NCBI GenBank assembly: GCA_028583685.1
Contig: JAMXIF010001195.1
Span: 17,304,515-17,368,514 of the forward strand
DNA: 64,000 nucleotides
Direction: 5' to 3'
DNA from: Petaurus breviceps papuanus
Lineage: Eukaryota; Chordata; Mammalia; Diprotodontia; Petauridae
The notes beneath the pieces are model-generated. The model searched no databases, had not been told where the DNA came from, and saw only the letters and a program-made list of their open reading frames with translations. Made by a program: the position numbers and the translations under genes. Shown piece after piece: positions 10,690 through 21,166 of the stretch (the stretch's first letter is position 1; each line of letters starts with the position of its first letter).

Positions 10690-11910
10690 GCTGTTATCAA
10701 AGAGAAGTAAGGAGGTAGAGAATGCCTTCGGTCCTTGATGAAGTCTAGTCTTCTAGGCCAGATGAATTGCAATCTATGGTACTGAAACAACTGTCACATG
10801 TAGTTGCTGAACATTGTCACTGATCTCGGAAAGATCTTGGATAATGAGAAGGACTCTAAAGGATTACAGAAGGGTAGCGGTCCCTCGGATCAAAGATGAT
10901 CATGAACTTTGTCAACTACAGACCAGTGAATTTAACTGCAATTCCTTGTAAACCTCTAGAATGTTATTAAAGAGCTGGTTAATGAGTGTGTGGGAAAGGA
11001 AGGCAGTGATCAGAGAACGAACGTGACTTCATCTGGAATAGACCATGCCAAACCAATCTCATTTCCATTTCTGAAAGAATTACTAGGTTGGTTGGTCACA
11101 GTGAACTCTTATGGATGTTTTATCAAAACTTTGGCCTATCATTCGATAAAGTCTCTCATGCTATTCTTGTGGAGAAGATGGAATGGTGTGGGCTATACAG
11201 TAGTATAGTTAATAGGTTTTGGTGCAGAGTAGTCATTAAATGTTGAATATCATCCTGAAATTCGGTGTCCACTGGAGTGCCTGAGAGATCGTTGTTTGTT
11301 CCTGTGCTGTTTAGCGCATTTGTCAGTGAATTGGATAAAGGTGGCATAGATGATACAGCTTATAAATTTGTTTTTGTTTGTTAAGCCGTTTTTCAATAGT
11401 GTCTAACTCTCTGTGACCTTATTTGGGGTTTTCTTAGCAAGGATGTCAGAGTGGTTTGCCATTTCCTGCTCCAGCTCATTTTACAGATGAGAAACTGAGG
11501 CAAACGGGTTAATTGACCAGGGTCACATAGCCAGTAAACTAGTAAGAAGCCAGATTTGATTTCATGAAGATAAGTCTTCTCGATTCCAAGCCCAGTGCTC
11601 CATCCACTAGGCCACCTGGCTGCCCTTATAAATTTGCTGATGATGCAAATCTGGTAACATAGAGGATTTTTGTAAAGATCTTAATAGGCTACAGCATTGA
11701 ACCATATCTACTTAAATGACATGTGATAAAGATAAATGTAAATTCTTAACACTTGTATTCCAAAAAGCAATTTCACAAATACAAATTGGGGGCTCATTGT
11801 CAGGGAACAGTTCATCTGAAGAAGGTTTAGGGATTTTATTGGGTTGCAAGTTTAGTAGGAATCACTAAGTGTAACATGGCAACTCAGAAAGCTAATGCTA
11901 CCTCCGCCTA
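10690..11910 (+). mobile_element. L3/CR1-type LINE fragment (reverse transcriptase region)
   Basis: Translation in pieces gives NYRPVNLTAIPCK-like, then (G)VPERSLFVPVLFSAF, and after the inserted SINE YKFADDANLVT, the order of blocks in CR1/L3 reverse transcriptases. FADD is the catalytic box. The copy has stops and frameshifts and is interrupted at 11371-11624 by a SINE with a 12-bp target duplication. Confidence 0.75.
11371..11624 (-). repeat. Marsupial CORE-SINE, antisense, with target duplication
   Basis: Full reversed SINE (TTAAGCCGTTTTTCAATAGT through GGCCACCTGGCTGC). The 12-base direct repeat CTTATAAATTTG flanks it at 11359-11370 and 11625-11636. It interrupts the codons for the catalytic FADD box of the L3 LINE. 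Confidence 0.95.
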
Positions 11911-12308
11911 CATTCCATTCTTTTTTCCATTGTCAAGAAAACCAAATCTTCTAAGGACTGAAGAAGACACAAGAGCACAGTTTCCCTCCATCCCATCTGT
12001 TGAGGGTCAGGTCAGAGGGTAACAGTGCCTAAGAACCTAGAGAAAGGCTTAACACCACTGGGCGAAGAAGGAGGCAGATGGGTCTGTATTGGACAGACCT
12101 GGGGAGTGAAAAGCTTACAATCTAGGACTGAGGCTGGAGACCTGAACAATACTGTAACGTCAGTGGGGGAAATACAGTGTGCCCATTTTTTCGTTTTGGC
12201 CAGCCTGTTAGGGTATTGGGGGAAGAAAGCCAAGGAAGAATGATGCTTTGGGATTACTGTCCTTGTACATCATTATTGTGGATAATTACCATTATTGCCT
12301 ATAATTAG

Positions 12309-12668
12309 CATCATAGAAGCATAGAATTACAAGAGGCCTTAGGAATCATCTAGCCTAAACCTTTTATTTACAGACATGGAAACTAAAGCCGTAACATATT
12401 GTGATTTTCCCAGTGAGTACAGAGTGATGGATTTGGTTTCAGAGGACCTGAGTTCAAATCCGTCCTTTGCCACTGGCTGCAATCAGCCATTCTGAGCCTC
12501 AGTTTATTCATATGAAAAACAAAAGGATTGGGCTAGATGGTTAAGGTCCCTTCCAGCTCTAAATCCATAATCGTATGAATCCAAGAAGATAAAGGCAGAT
12601 CTAGGATGAGAACACATATCCCCTGAATCCCAGCCTATTACCCTATTCACTGGACCCACCATGCTACA
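12309..12668 (-). repeat. MIR3-type SINE split by a second MIR3
   Basis: Reversed MIR3 begins AGCATAGAATTACAAGAGGC, pauses at about 12405, and resumes at about 12585 with the head end (CCTATTCACTGGACCCACCA). Confidence 0.6.
12406..12584 (+). repeat. MIR3-type SINE, nested
   Basis: Forward MIR3: GGACCTGAGTTCAAATCCG, GCCTCAGTTTATTCATATG, and L3-like tail CCCTTCCAGCTCTAAATCC. It is inserted into an older reverse copy. Confidence 0.65.
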
Positions 12669-12688
12669 TTCACCTGAGTAGGTCTTAG

Positions 12689-12692
<4 letters not shown>

Positions 12693-12725
<33 letters not shown>
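12693..12725 (+). repeat. Poly-T run
   Basis: Thirty-three consecutive T. It may be the remnant tail of a reversed retroposon whose body I cannot identify. Confidence 0.9.
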
Positions 12726-12727
<2 letters not shown>

Positions 12728-12752
12728 AATTGACTATAGAAAGTCAGTATGT

Positions 12753-12914
12753 AGGGGGCGGCTAGGTGGCACAGGTGAATAGAGCATCAGCCCTGCAGTC
12801 ATAAGGACCTGAGTTCAAATCTGGCCTCAGACACTTAACACAAAAACTAGCCATGTGACTTGGGGCAAGTCACAACCGCAGTTGCCCTCCAAGAAGCAAA
12901 AAAAAAAAAAAAAA
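12753..12914 (+). repeat. Short marsupial SINE with A tail
   Basis: Starts GGGGGCGGCTAGGTGGCACA, ends in a run of about 17 A. GTCAGTA occurs just before the element and just after the tail, consistent with a short target duplication. Confidence 0.85.
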
Positions 12915-13296
12915 TGTCAGTACCTTTTATTGACACAATGTAAAAAAATAAACCAGCAAAGAAAAAAATCCACCCTCCTAGTTTCATATTTAGTGTTAAC
13001 AGAAATCTCTCTTGGACTTTTCCATTAGTTACTTCTTTCTTGGTCTGGTGAAAGCAGACCCAGTTAGATTCAGTTTCTGCCAAAGATAATAAACAATGAG
13101 GAAGAAAGTTCAAAGTCCACCCTTTACCGGCTCCAAACTGCTGAATATCCAGGAGTTTGTTTGAGCAACGATTCACAGATATTTTGAATTGAATCCTTTT
13201 TCACATTCCTTCCCTTTCCATACTCCCCAACTCCTAACCGTGCTGCAGAAAGAAACCCAAAGGACAGCTAATTTTGCCAAGTAGCCTTCAGAGGCA

Positions 13297-13445
13297 AGTG
13301 TTGTTATTATCTCCATTTTACAGGTGAGGCAGACAGAGGGTTAGAATTAAGTGGACTTGCCCAAGATCCCACAGCCAGTCACAGAGATTGGAATTGAACT
13401 GGGGTGTTCCTGATTTCACAGGCCTGGCACTTTGCCACTTGCTTC
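13297..13445 (-). repeat. MIR SINE, antisense
   Basis: Contains CTCCATTTTACAGGTGAGG, ACTTGCCCAAGATCCCACAG and head end CACTTTGCCACTTGC. Confidence 0.7.
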
Positions 13446-13612
13446 TTGGAATCTTCCTTGGTTTTAAGCCCAAATTTTGCCAGTGACTCTGTGACTTTGT
13501 GTGCATAACTCACTCCCTCTCTCTAGGCCTTAGTTTCTTAATTGGTGAGATAAGAAACTTCTATTATAAGATCTTTTAGGTTCATTCCTAGCTGTATGAT
13601 TCTCTGATATTT
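13446..13612 (+). repeat. MIR3-type SINE
   Basis: Contains GACTCTGTGACTTTGTGTG, GGCCTTAGTTTCTTAATTGG, and an L3-like tail ATTCCTAGCTGTATGATTC. Confidence 0.55.
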
Positions 13613-13842
13613 TTATAATGTTTTAAAATGAGCCAATTAATATTTTGTTTTAAGAATTTTGTGAATACCTTTTGAGAGAGTGCTATTAGATGATATGCTT
13701 GCCTACTAGTGAAGATTAAAGTCTATAAAAGGGCATAGCTTCTCTTGAGAAGCTAAGTGACAAGCAGAGAGACTTACTGGTGAAATCACTGTCCATAGAT
13801 CCAGGACGAGTTCTAAGCAGTTTGGCAGCTGTGGTGTGGAGG

Positions 13843-14012
13843 TGGCCTGAGATATAATTTGGCTTCACACATTTACTAGCTGGATGACTCTGGGCAAGTC
13901 ATTTCAATTCAGTAAGCATTTATTAAGCACCTACTATGTGCCAGGCACTGTAGTAAGTCACTCAACTACTCTTTGTTTCAGTTTCATCATCTGTAAAATA
14001 AACATAATGTAA
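13843..14012 (+). repeat. MIR SINE with an inserted repeat piece
   Basis: MIR at 13843-13910 and 13960-14012 (CAGTTTCATCATCTGTAAA) encloses a piece of the long mammalian repeat that starts CATTTATTAAGCACCTACTA. Confidence 0.6.
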
Positions 14013-14029
14013 CACCTTGGCAGCCAAGT

Positions 14030-14450
14030 GGTTCAGGTATAGCTATGTGACCTGGTGGATGGAACACCAGTTTTGGAGTCAGGAGGCCTTGAATTCAACT
14101 GTGACCTCAGATACTTCCTATCAAGGATGGGGAACCTGCGGCCTCGAGGCCCCCTGTGGCCCTCTAGGCCCTCAAGTGTGGCCCTTTGACTGAATCCAAA
14201 CTTCACAGAATAAATCCCTCAATGAAAGGATTTGTTCTGTAAAACTTGGCCGCACCCAAGGACCTCGAAGGCCACATGTGCCTTTCCCATACCTATGACT
14301 AGATGCAAGTTACTTAACGCGTTTGCCTCAGTTTCCTCATCTGAAAAAAGAGCTGGAGAAAGGAATGTCAAACCCCTCCAGTATCTTTGCCAAGAAAACC
14401 TCCAATGGGGTCACAGGGTGTCAGACGCAACGAAACAACTGCACAGCACA
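14030..14450 (+). repeat. Marsupial CORE-SINE split by a DNA element
   Basis: The head (TTTTGGAGTCAGGAGGCCTT) runs to about 14105. Core and tail resume at about 14291 with GCAAGTTACTTAACGCGTTT and CCAATGGGGTCACAGGGTG. A MIR tail-like piece follows to about 14560. Confidence 0.8.
14106..14290. mobile_element. Palindromic hAT-like MITE
   Basis: The left arm reads GGGGAACCTGCGGCCTCGAG and CTCAAGTGTGGCCCTTTGAC. The right arm is a degenerate inverted copy (ACAGAATAAATCCCTCAATG pairs with AAGGATTTGTTCTGT). About 185 bp, it interrupts a SINE cleanly. Confidence 0.7.
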
Positions 14451-14770
14451 CAACCCCTACCTCACAGGATTGTCGTGAGAACTTTCCAGCCACAGCGAAA
14501 GTGTTTTGTAAACTTCGACGTGCCTTTGATCATCATGAGAGTGGGTCTGATCGGCAACATTACTGTTACATTACCTACCCTTTTTCTCTCAACAGACAGA
14601 AAAAATTAAAGAAAACAAAAAAGGAACTCTTTTTGAAAGAGTGTGGTGGGTGAAAACATGTGGTGACTAAAATTTCCCTGCTTTGTCACCTGATAAGCTC
14701 CATCAGAATGTATAGGGGAAAGATCAGCTTTTCAGTTACTTGGTGTTTGTGTTGTGAAAATGGCAAGCTC

Positions 14771-14911
14771 GAGGGGCGGCTCCAGTGTCGGGATGACCTG
14801 GAGATCAAATCTGGGCTCAGACACTCAGCACCACCCCCAGAAATAACTGGCCGTGTAACCTTGAGCAAGTTACTTAACCCCGATTGCTTAAAAAAAGAAA
14901 AGAAAAGAAAA
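14771..14911 (+). repeat. Young SINE (GTCGGGATGACC subfamily), head shortened, 15-bp target duplication
   Basis: Flanked by identical GAAAATGGCAAGCTC at 14756-14770 and 14912-14926. The body carries CCAGTGTCGGGATGACCTGG and CCCAGAAATAACTGGCCG, then (GAAAA)n. About 30 bases of the tRNA-like head present in sibling copies are missing after GGGGCGGC. Confidence 0.95.
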
Positions 14912-15139
14912 GAAAATGGCAAGCTCTTTGGATAAAAAAGAAATCTGATTAGAATGGGCCTTCTTGATATCTGTGAGGTAGTTCTGAATGTTTTGGATAA
15001 CTATTCAGGCCTCTCCTTTTGAAATACCCCCATCATGTGTCCCATGGTCCAGTGGTACATCATAAAATTCCCAAACCTAAACTAATTTCTATCCATTATC
15101 ATTTTTTTCCAGTGCTCTTAAGTAGAAAGAGGCCCATGT

Positions 15140-15345
15140 TGGAGTTTGGAAGCCTGACCTAATTTTCACCATCCTTCTTTAGCCAGTTTTTAAATCTTCC
15201 AAATGGTGACACTTAGTATCTGTGTGACCTTGGACAAGTCATTTAACATCTTCTCGTTTTCTTATTTGTAAAATGAAGGGGTTAGGCCAGATGAACTCTT
15301 AACATTTCTTGCAGCTCCAAATCTAGGTTCCTGTAATAGTTTCAC
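15140..15345 (+). repeat. MIR3-type SINE
   Basis: Contains TGTGTGACCTTGGACAAGTC and L3-like tail GGCCAGATGAACTCTTAAC. Confidence 0.6.
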
Positions 15346-15378
15346 AGAACCATATTTCATCATGAAAAGATGATGTGA

Positions 15379-15529
15379 GGGGCGGCTAGATGGTACGTTG
15401 AATAGAGCACCAGCCCTGGAGTCAGGAGGACCTGAGTTCAAATCTAGCCTCAGACACTTAACACAAAAACTAGCTGTGTGACCTTGGGCAAGTCACTTAA
15501 CCCCAACTACCCAGCAAAAAGAAAAAAAA
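15379..15529 (+). repeat. Short marsupial SINE with target duplication
   Basis: Head GGGGCGGCTAGATGGTACG, short ACACAAAAACTAGC middle, A-rich tail. Near-identical flanks AAAAGATGATGTGA (15365-15378) and AAAAGATGGTGTGA (15530-15543). Confidence 0.95.
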
Positions 15530-15785
15530 AAAAGATGGTGTGAAAGTGCTTTGAAAGGTTAAAAAAATACTTTTAAAAAATGTATAAATATAAGTTGTTG
15601 TAAATTGGCTTTTACTATGTTAGCAGTAGGGAGTGAAATCCAAACAATAGGGTATCAAAACTCCAGAAAAGTTAAAAATAACTGACCTAAAGTTACATAA
15701 GACCAGTAATCCGGAATTAACTAAAAGTGTAATTTTTGACAAATTCTCAGGATTGATGGCCGGCTAATGACCTGGCCTGATTATA

Positions 15786-16008
15786 GGTAAGTGGCTTAGT
15801 GAATAGAGTACTGGCTCTCAAGTCAGAGCTGAGTTCAAATCCAGCCTTAGACACTTACTGGTTGCTTTACCTCTGGGCGAGTAACTTAACCTACCTGCCT
15901 CAGTTTCTGCATCTGTAATAATAACAGGTTGTTGTAGGGACCAAATGAGATGTTTGTAAAGTGTTTTGCAGACCTTAAAATGCTGTGTAAATGCTAGTTT
16001 TTATTATA
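15786..16008 (+). repeat. MIR/CORE-SINE
   Basis: Head GTAAGTGGCTTAGTGAATAG, core TGCCTCAGTTTCTGCATC, tail AAATGAGATGTTTGTAAAG. It ends about 230 bp before the first visible exon. Confidence 0.75.
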
Positions 16009-16132
16009 GCAATGCTAGTATTACCAGAACTTTGTGGAAGTTAGCAGTATCATAAAGTTGATATCTGCCATAGACAAGTCAGGTAACACCTTTGCTACCC
16101 ATTCCATAGATGACAACTTTTTTTTATTATAA

Positions 16133-17118
<986 letters not shown>

Positions 17119-17260
17119 GTCTATTGTTGCCTACCAGCCAACTGGGTTGAATACCCATGCTTTTGATGCAGCAGCATTCTTTAAATCCGTAGGCGTGTTC
17201 CTGGGAATATTTAGTGGCTCCTTTGCCATGGGAGCAGTGACTGGAGTTGTGACAGCTCTA
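17119..17260 (+). CDS. SLC9A7: SLC9A7 exon b: membrane-domain exon ending at a U12 splice site
   Basis: Continues NHE7: G completes Ser, then 47 codons starting [15 protein letters not shown] and ending [10 protein letters not shown], so the exon ends in phase 0. The stretch [20 protein letters not shown] is hydrophobic, glycine-rich and helix-like, in line with a membrane segment. [11 protein letters not shown] fits NHE7 and differs from the NHE6 equivalent (NSHTFDVTAMF, from memory). There is no GT at the right place for a normal donor. Reading on past 17260 leaves the conserved protein and reaches a stop. Instead CTA is followed directly by ATATCCTTTT, the consensus 5' site of minor-spliceosome AT-AC introns. 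Only this boundary joins to the next exon to restore TALVTKFTKL. Confidence 0.97.
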
Positions 17261-17269
17261 ATATCCTTT
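17261..17269 (+). promoter_or_regulatory. SLC9A7: U12 5' splice site ATATCCTTT
   Basis: A perfect match to the minor-spliceosome AT-AC donor consensus immediately after a codon end. It would pair with U11 and then U6atac snRNA. Confidence 0.95.
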
Positions 17270-17911
17270 TTTGTGGCTTTTCTGACATGTGCTTTATGTT
17301 GCATTAGATTTTGGAAAGAAAGAGTGTTGATTGGCTGTTAGATTAAAATCTTCAATCTGGCACCTCAGTTGGATTAGATCCCCCTTGAAATGTCTTGCTT
17401 TTGATGAAGGAAGAGTACCTCAGCCTGTTTTCAGTGTGCAGCTACTAGATGTTTATCACACAAGAATATTTGGGAGGAACGCTTGGGATATGTGTCACCC
17501 TCCATAACGATGGGCGGTCCATCTCATGCCTCTTTGCATGTGAATATCTCAACGTTTGTCTGCTCCTGGCGCAGACATCTGGATTACATTTTCCCTGTTG
17601 AAAACTGTCTTTCTGCCTCAGTGGAAATTTTATCAATATTCTTGTAGTTTATGGAAAACCTAACCTGATGAACAAGCTGCTTGCTGACTTTCCCAGAGAA
17701 ACGGGGGGTGTGTTCCTGACCAAGGATCTCACGGCTGTGGTCTGTAAGTGACCACAAATAAGCACAGAACCGGGTCTGTGATCTCATGGGCGTAGCTCTG
17801 TCTGCTGACACAGCTCACAGCCTGGCAAAATTCCCCATCTTTGTCTTCCATTAACATCCACCCATTGTCATGGAGGCCTCCTCTGGTTCTTTTAATATCT
17901 AGAGGATGCTG

Positions 17912-18068
17912 TGGGTGACTAGGGGGTGTAGTGGGTAAAGCCCTGGGCTTGGAGTCAGGGAGACCTGAGTTCAAATGCAGCCTCGCATTGTTGTGTGACC
18001 GTGGGTAAGCCGTTTAACCACTCTCGCCCTCAGTTTCCTCATCCCTAAGATGGGGATAATAATAGCAT
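17912..18068 (+). repeat. MIR/CORE-SINE
   Basis: Contains GGTGTAGTGGGTAAAGCCC, CAGGGAGACCTGAGTTCAAA, CCTCAGTTTCCTCATCCC and GGGGATAATAATAGCA. Confidence 0.8.
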
Positions 18069-18441
18069 TGCTCATGTAGCATTCAGACTGCCCGTCTGCT
18101 GTGTCTCATCCTCACTAAATGACTGGGTCGCCTCTATTTCCAGGCATGAACCATAAATCTCCTATTTACCGTAGCCATAAATGATTTGCGTGCCTAACAC
18201 AAAGCTTTCTCAAGTGTCTATAAATCAACAGAACAAGGCAACAGCCACCAAGTGTGTAAAATTGTGCTCATTGTGACTTATTAATGTGTATTGTGCAAAA
18301 TACTTATCTTCACAATTTCTACTTTATTTTTACTGGCATAAATCACTAAGTGAAGAACTGCCTTCATCAGAGTCATGGAGTCCAAGACGGTTTCTTTGGG
18401 GCGATTTTCCAACAGGCTTCTTTAGAAATGAGGGAATATTT

Positions 18442-18605
18442 CTTCCTTTCTTTTTTTTTTTTGCTTTTTGGGGGGCAGTTGGGGTTAAGTGACTTGCTCA
18501 AGGTCATATGGCTAGTAAGTGTTAAGTGTTTGAGGCCAGATTTGAACTCAGGTCCTCCTGACTCCAGGCCCGGTGCACTATTCACTTCGCCACCTACCTG
18601 CCCCA
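18442..18605 (-). repeat. Short marsupial SINE, antisense, 16-bp target duplication
   Basis: Poly-T start, GTTGGGGTTAAGTGACTTGC, and head end CACTTCGCCACCTACCTG. Identical AAATGAGGGAATATTT flanks at 18426-18441 and 18606-18621. Confidence 0.97.
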
Positions 18606-18719
18606 AAATGAGGGAATATTTGGAAAGACTCAGTGGCATTTTGAGAAACTGATAAAACCAGAGATGGCTGTTTTGCTTAGTCACTACTCCTTGCAAATCT
18701 CCCTATAATAAGCATAGAT

Positions 18720-18886
18720 AGGGGCAGCTAGGTGGCACAGTGAATAGAGCACCAGCCCTGGAATCAGGAAGACCTGAGTTCAAATGCAGCCTCAGACACT
18801 TCACATATTTGCTAGCTGTGTGACCTTGGGCAAGTCACTTAACCCCAATTGCCCTGCCTTCCCCCCTCCAAAAAGACCAAAAAAAT
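18720..18886 (+). repeat. Short marsupial SINE, 11-bp target duplication
   Basis: GGGGCAGCTAGGTGGCACAG to CCCCCTCCAAAAAGACC and an A-rich tail. TAAGCATAGAT flanks it at 18709-18719 and 18887-18897. Confidence 0.97.
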
Positions 18887-19059
18887 TAAGCATAGATGTA
18901 GATCACCTTGTCAGGTTTTTTTCTTTCAGAACAACCTTCCTTCCTTGAGCCGCCATCTTACCAGTATTACCAGCTTCACCTCATACCATAATTATACAAT
19001 TGAAAAATCATTAAATTTCAGCAATTACTTCCCATAACTCTTTATCTTCCCCATCTTAC

Positions 19060-19140
19060 AGATGAGTAAAGCGAGGCCCAGAGGTCTTCAGTGATTCATG
19101 TGAGATTGCATGGCTAATCACTGGCAGATGTTCCTACATT
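19060..19140 (-). repeat. MIR fragment, antisense
   Basis: CCCATCTTACAGATGAGTAA and GATTGCATGGCTAATCACTG. Confidence 0.5.
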
Positions 19141-19424
19141 TAAGAGTCTAGAACTAACATCTAGAATTTTACATTTAACATTAAGAGTCTGGAACTAAGA
19201 GTTTCATCCCTGAATCCTCCACCACTTAATTTGTGATGCCCAAAAGCCCAGCTGCTTTGGCTTCAGTGATGGCCTAACCTAAGACCATGATATTGAATGG
19301 GACCCCGAGGCCTTTCCAAAATTTGGGCTGCAGCAGTCGTTAGGACACAGCCTTTTATCAGACATGTTAAAGGATTGAATATTGGTATGTGACTCTAAAA
19401 TAATGAGACTGATTTATTTTTAAA

Positions 19425-19770
19425 TTAAATTTTATTTTATTTTCATATCTTGATTTGTTTCCCATCTACTCCCCTTCAGAAAGGAAGGAAAAAAATACCC
19501 ATTAGAAACACATAGTCACGGGGGCGGCCAGGTGGCTCAGCGAGTAAGAGCACCAGCTCCAGTGTCGGGATGACCTAGATCAAATCCGGGCTCAGATACT
19601 CAGCACCACACCCAGAAATAACTGGCCATGTAACCTTGAGCAAGTTACTTAACCCCTATTGCTTTAAAAAAAAAAAAAGAAAAAGAAACACATAGTCACA
19701 CAAAAACATTCCTACAATGGCCTTGTCCAAAATACACAAACATACACACATGTGAGATTTTATATATCTA
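19425..19770 (-). mobile_element. LINE 3'-end fragment split by a young SINE
   Basis: Reversed LINE tail (AAATTAAATTTTATTTTA, TTGTTTCCCATCTACTCC) resumes after the SINE as CACAAAAACATTCCTACAAT. It is related to the repeat at 1-650. Confidence 0.5.
19520..19683 (+). repeat. Young SINE (GTCGGGATGACC subfamily), full length, 16-bp target duplication
   Basis: Reads GGGGCGGCCAGGTGGCTCAG, AGTGTCGGGATGACC, CACCACACCCAGAAATAACT, and ends in an A run. The 16-base repeat AGAAACACATAGTCAC at 19504-19519 and 19684-19699 is perfect, so the insertion is recent. It serves as the monomer reference for the dimeric copies at 50471 and 53684. Confidence 0.97.
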
Positions 19771-19905
19771 TATATATAATGTGTGTGTATTTGTGTTCAC
19801 ATACTCCCAGGGAAGGGCTTTGGGGCCAAAATATGGATGGGAACCATGGGGAGACTTACATGGATTATATATGAAGGCAGGCTTTTATTATTATAAATTC
19901 ATTTA

Positions 19906-20162
19906 GGGGCAGCTAAGTGGCCAATGGATAGAGTGCTAGGCCTGGAATCAGGAAGACTTATCTTCCTGAGTTGAAATCTGGACTTACACACTTACTAGCT
20001 GTATGACCCTGGACAAGTCACTTAACCCTATTTGCCTCAGTTCCTCATCTGTAAAATGAGCTGGAGAAGGAAATGGCAAACCACCCCAGTATGTTTGCCA
20101 AGAAACCCTCAAACGGGGCCATGAAGAGTCGGACACAACTGAAAATGACTCAACAACAACCA
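19906..20162 (+). repeat. Marsupial CORE-SINE, near full length
   Basis: GGGGCAGCTAAGTGGCCAAT, TAAAATGAGCTGGAGAAGG, and GAGTCGGACACAACTGAAAA. Confidence 0.9.
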
Positions 20163-20189
20163 CAAAATACCACTTATTTGGCACGAATA

Positions 20190-20365
20190 TACCACCTTGT
20201 ACGAATTGATATCTCTTTCTAATGTATCTGCTTTGCGGCCCATAGTAGATGGTAAATTCCTTCAGAATAGGAGTCACACCTTATACTTGTATGTCCCTTA
20301 ATAGTAGTTATTTAACACAATGCCCCACACGTTAGGAATGCAGTGCTTAACAATGTTTGACAGAA
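20190..20365 (+). repeat. L2-like LINE 3' end
   Basis: GTAAATTCCTTCAGAATAGG, then ATTTAACACAATGCCCCACA, matches the order of the L2 3' region. Confidence 0.5.
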
Positions 20366-20459
20366 TTGAGCCACTTTTGTAACGGGCTGGATCAAATTCC
20401 ACAAAGCTGTGTTATATAGAGTTGGGAATTGAAAATGGTAAAATGTTCCATGTCAGGCA

Positions 20460-20600
20460 CATAAAGGGATAGATAGTATGGTTTAGTCCATACAAAGAGA
20501 GCCGGCCTCAAAGCCAGCTTTGAAGCCTGCATTCAAGCCTGCCTTCTAACAACACCCTGGCTGTGTGACATAAAAAAATCATTTAAGGCCTTAATGAACT
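20460..20600 (+). repeat. Diverged MIR
   Basis: AGAGAGCCGGCCTCAAAGCC and CTGGCTGTGTGACATAAAA mark a weak MIR. Confidence 0.4.
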
Positions 20601-20679
20601 GCAGAGAAGATGCCAGCCTGCATTGGTAAAGGGAGTTTTCTCACCTGGGAGTACCCTCGACCCATGAAATTACCCACAG

Positions 20680-20960
20680 TTCATCTCCAGCTCTATCCTA
20701 CACCCCAGGCTCTGTGTTTTGGGGATACAACAAAAATGAAAACAGTCCCCACTTTGAGAAGTTTTTGTGCCAGTAGGGAGAAATGGCACGCAACATTGGG
20801 AAGGATATAGAAAATGCGAACAAATGTTTTCCCCTCTGTACTGGAGTAGGGTGCAGGGGAAGGAATACAGAAGGCAGAACTTGGGCTGAGGTTTACAAAA
20901 AGAAGCTGGAGGTGAAAGGAGCACAAGAGAAGGATTTTCTAGGCACAGAGAGAGAAAACA
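20680..20960 (+). repeat. Fragment of a long ancient mammalian repeat
   Basis: GGGGATACAACAAAAATGAA and CAGTCCCCACTTTGAGAAG match the front part of a repeat seen also at 36487, 38605, 39810, 49590 and 57735. I do not recall its name. Confidence 0.45.
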
Positions 20961-21148
20961 GCTTTCATTCAGGTTTTCTTCACAGTCGAATCTTGATGAT
21001 TTTTTTAAGATTTCTCTAACCCAGGTAACTCTAAGTTGGGAAGGCTGGAGGGAAGCGTGGGTTGGTTGTTTGTCATGGAGGGTGGAAAGGGGAGGAAGGT
21101 CAGTTTAACGGTCTGTTTCCTTGTCACTTCGAGTTGCCTGTAAATCAG

Positions 21149-21166
21149 TCCTTAACAGACGCTAAC
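21149..21166 (+). promoter_or_regulatory. SLC9A7: U12 branch site and AC 3' splice site
   Basis: TCCTTAAC at 21149-21156 is the branch-site consensus for U12 snRNA. GCTAAC ends the intron at 21166. An alternative AC at 21159-21160 would add Ala-Asn, which the family lacks. Confidence 0.92.

Larger units (their letters stand above)
17261..21166 (+). other. SLC9A7: SLC9A7 intron b-c, U12-type AT-AC intron (3,906 bp)
   Basis: The intron begins ATATCCTTTT and ends GACGCTAAC, with AT-AC termini. TCCTTAAC at 21149-21156 matches the U12 branch-site consensus; its branch A (21155) lies 11 bases before the 3' end, in the usual range for this intron class, and there is no clear polypyrimidine tract. 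Known: NHE6-type genes were among early reported AT-AC intron genes, as I recall. The interior holds several SINEs. I recognise nothing in 17345-17910, 18070-18430, 18900-19055 and 20960-21140. Confidence 0.95.

Noticed and set aside
21149-21166. Conventional AG acceptor (CTTAACAG) before exon c
   Set aside because: Would add Asp-Ala-Asn and requires a GT donor that is absent at exon b. The CTTAAC is better explained as the U12 branch site.
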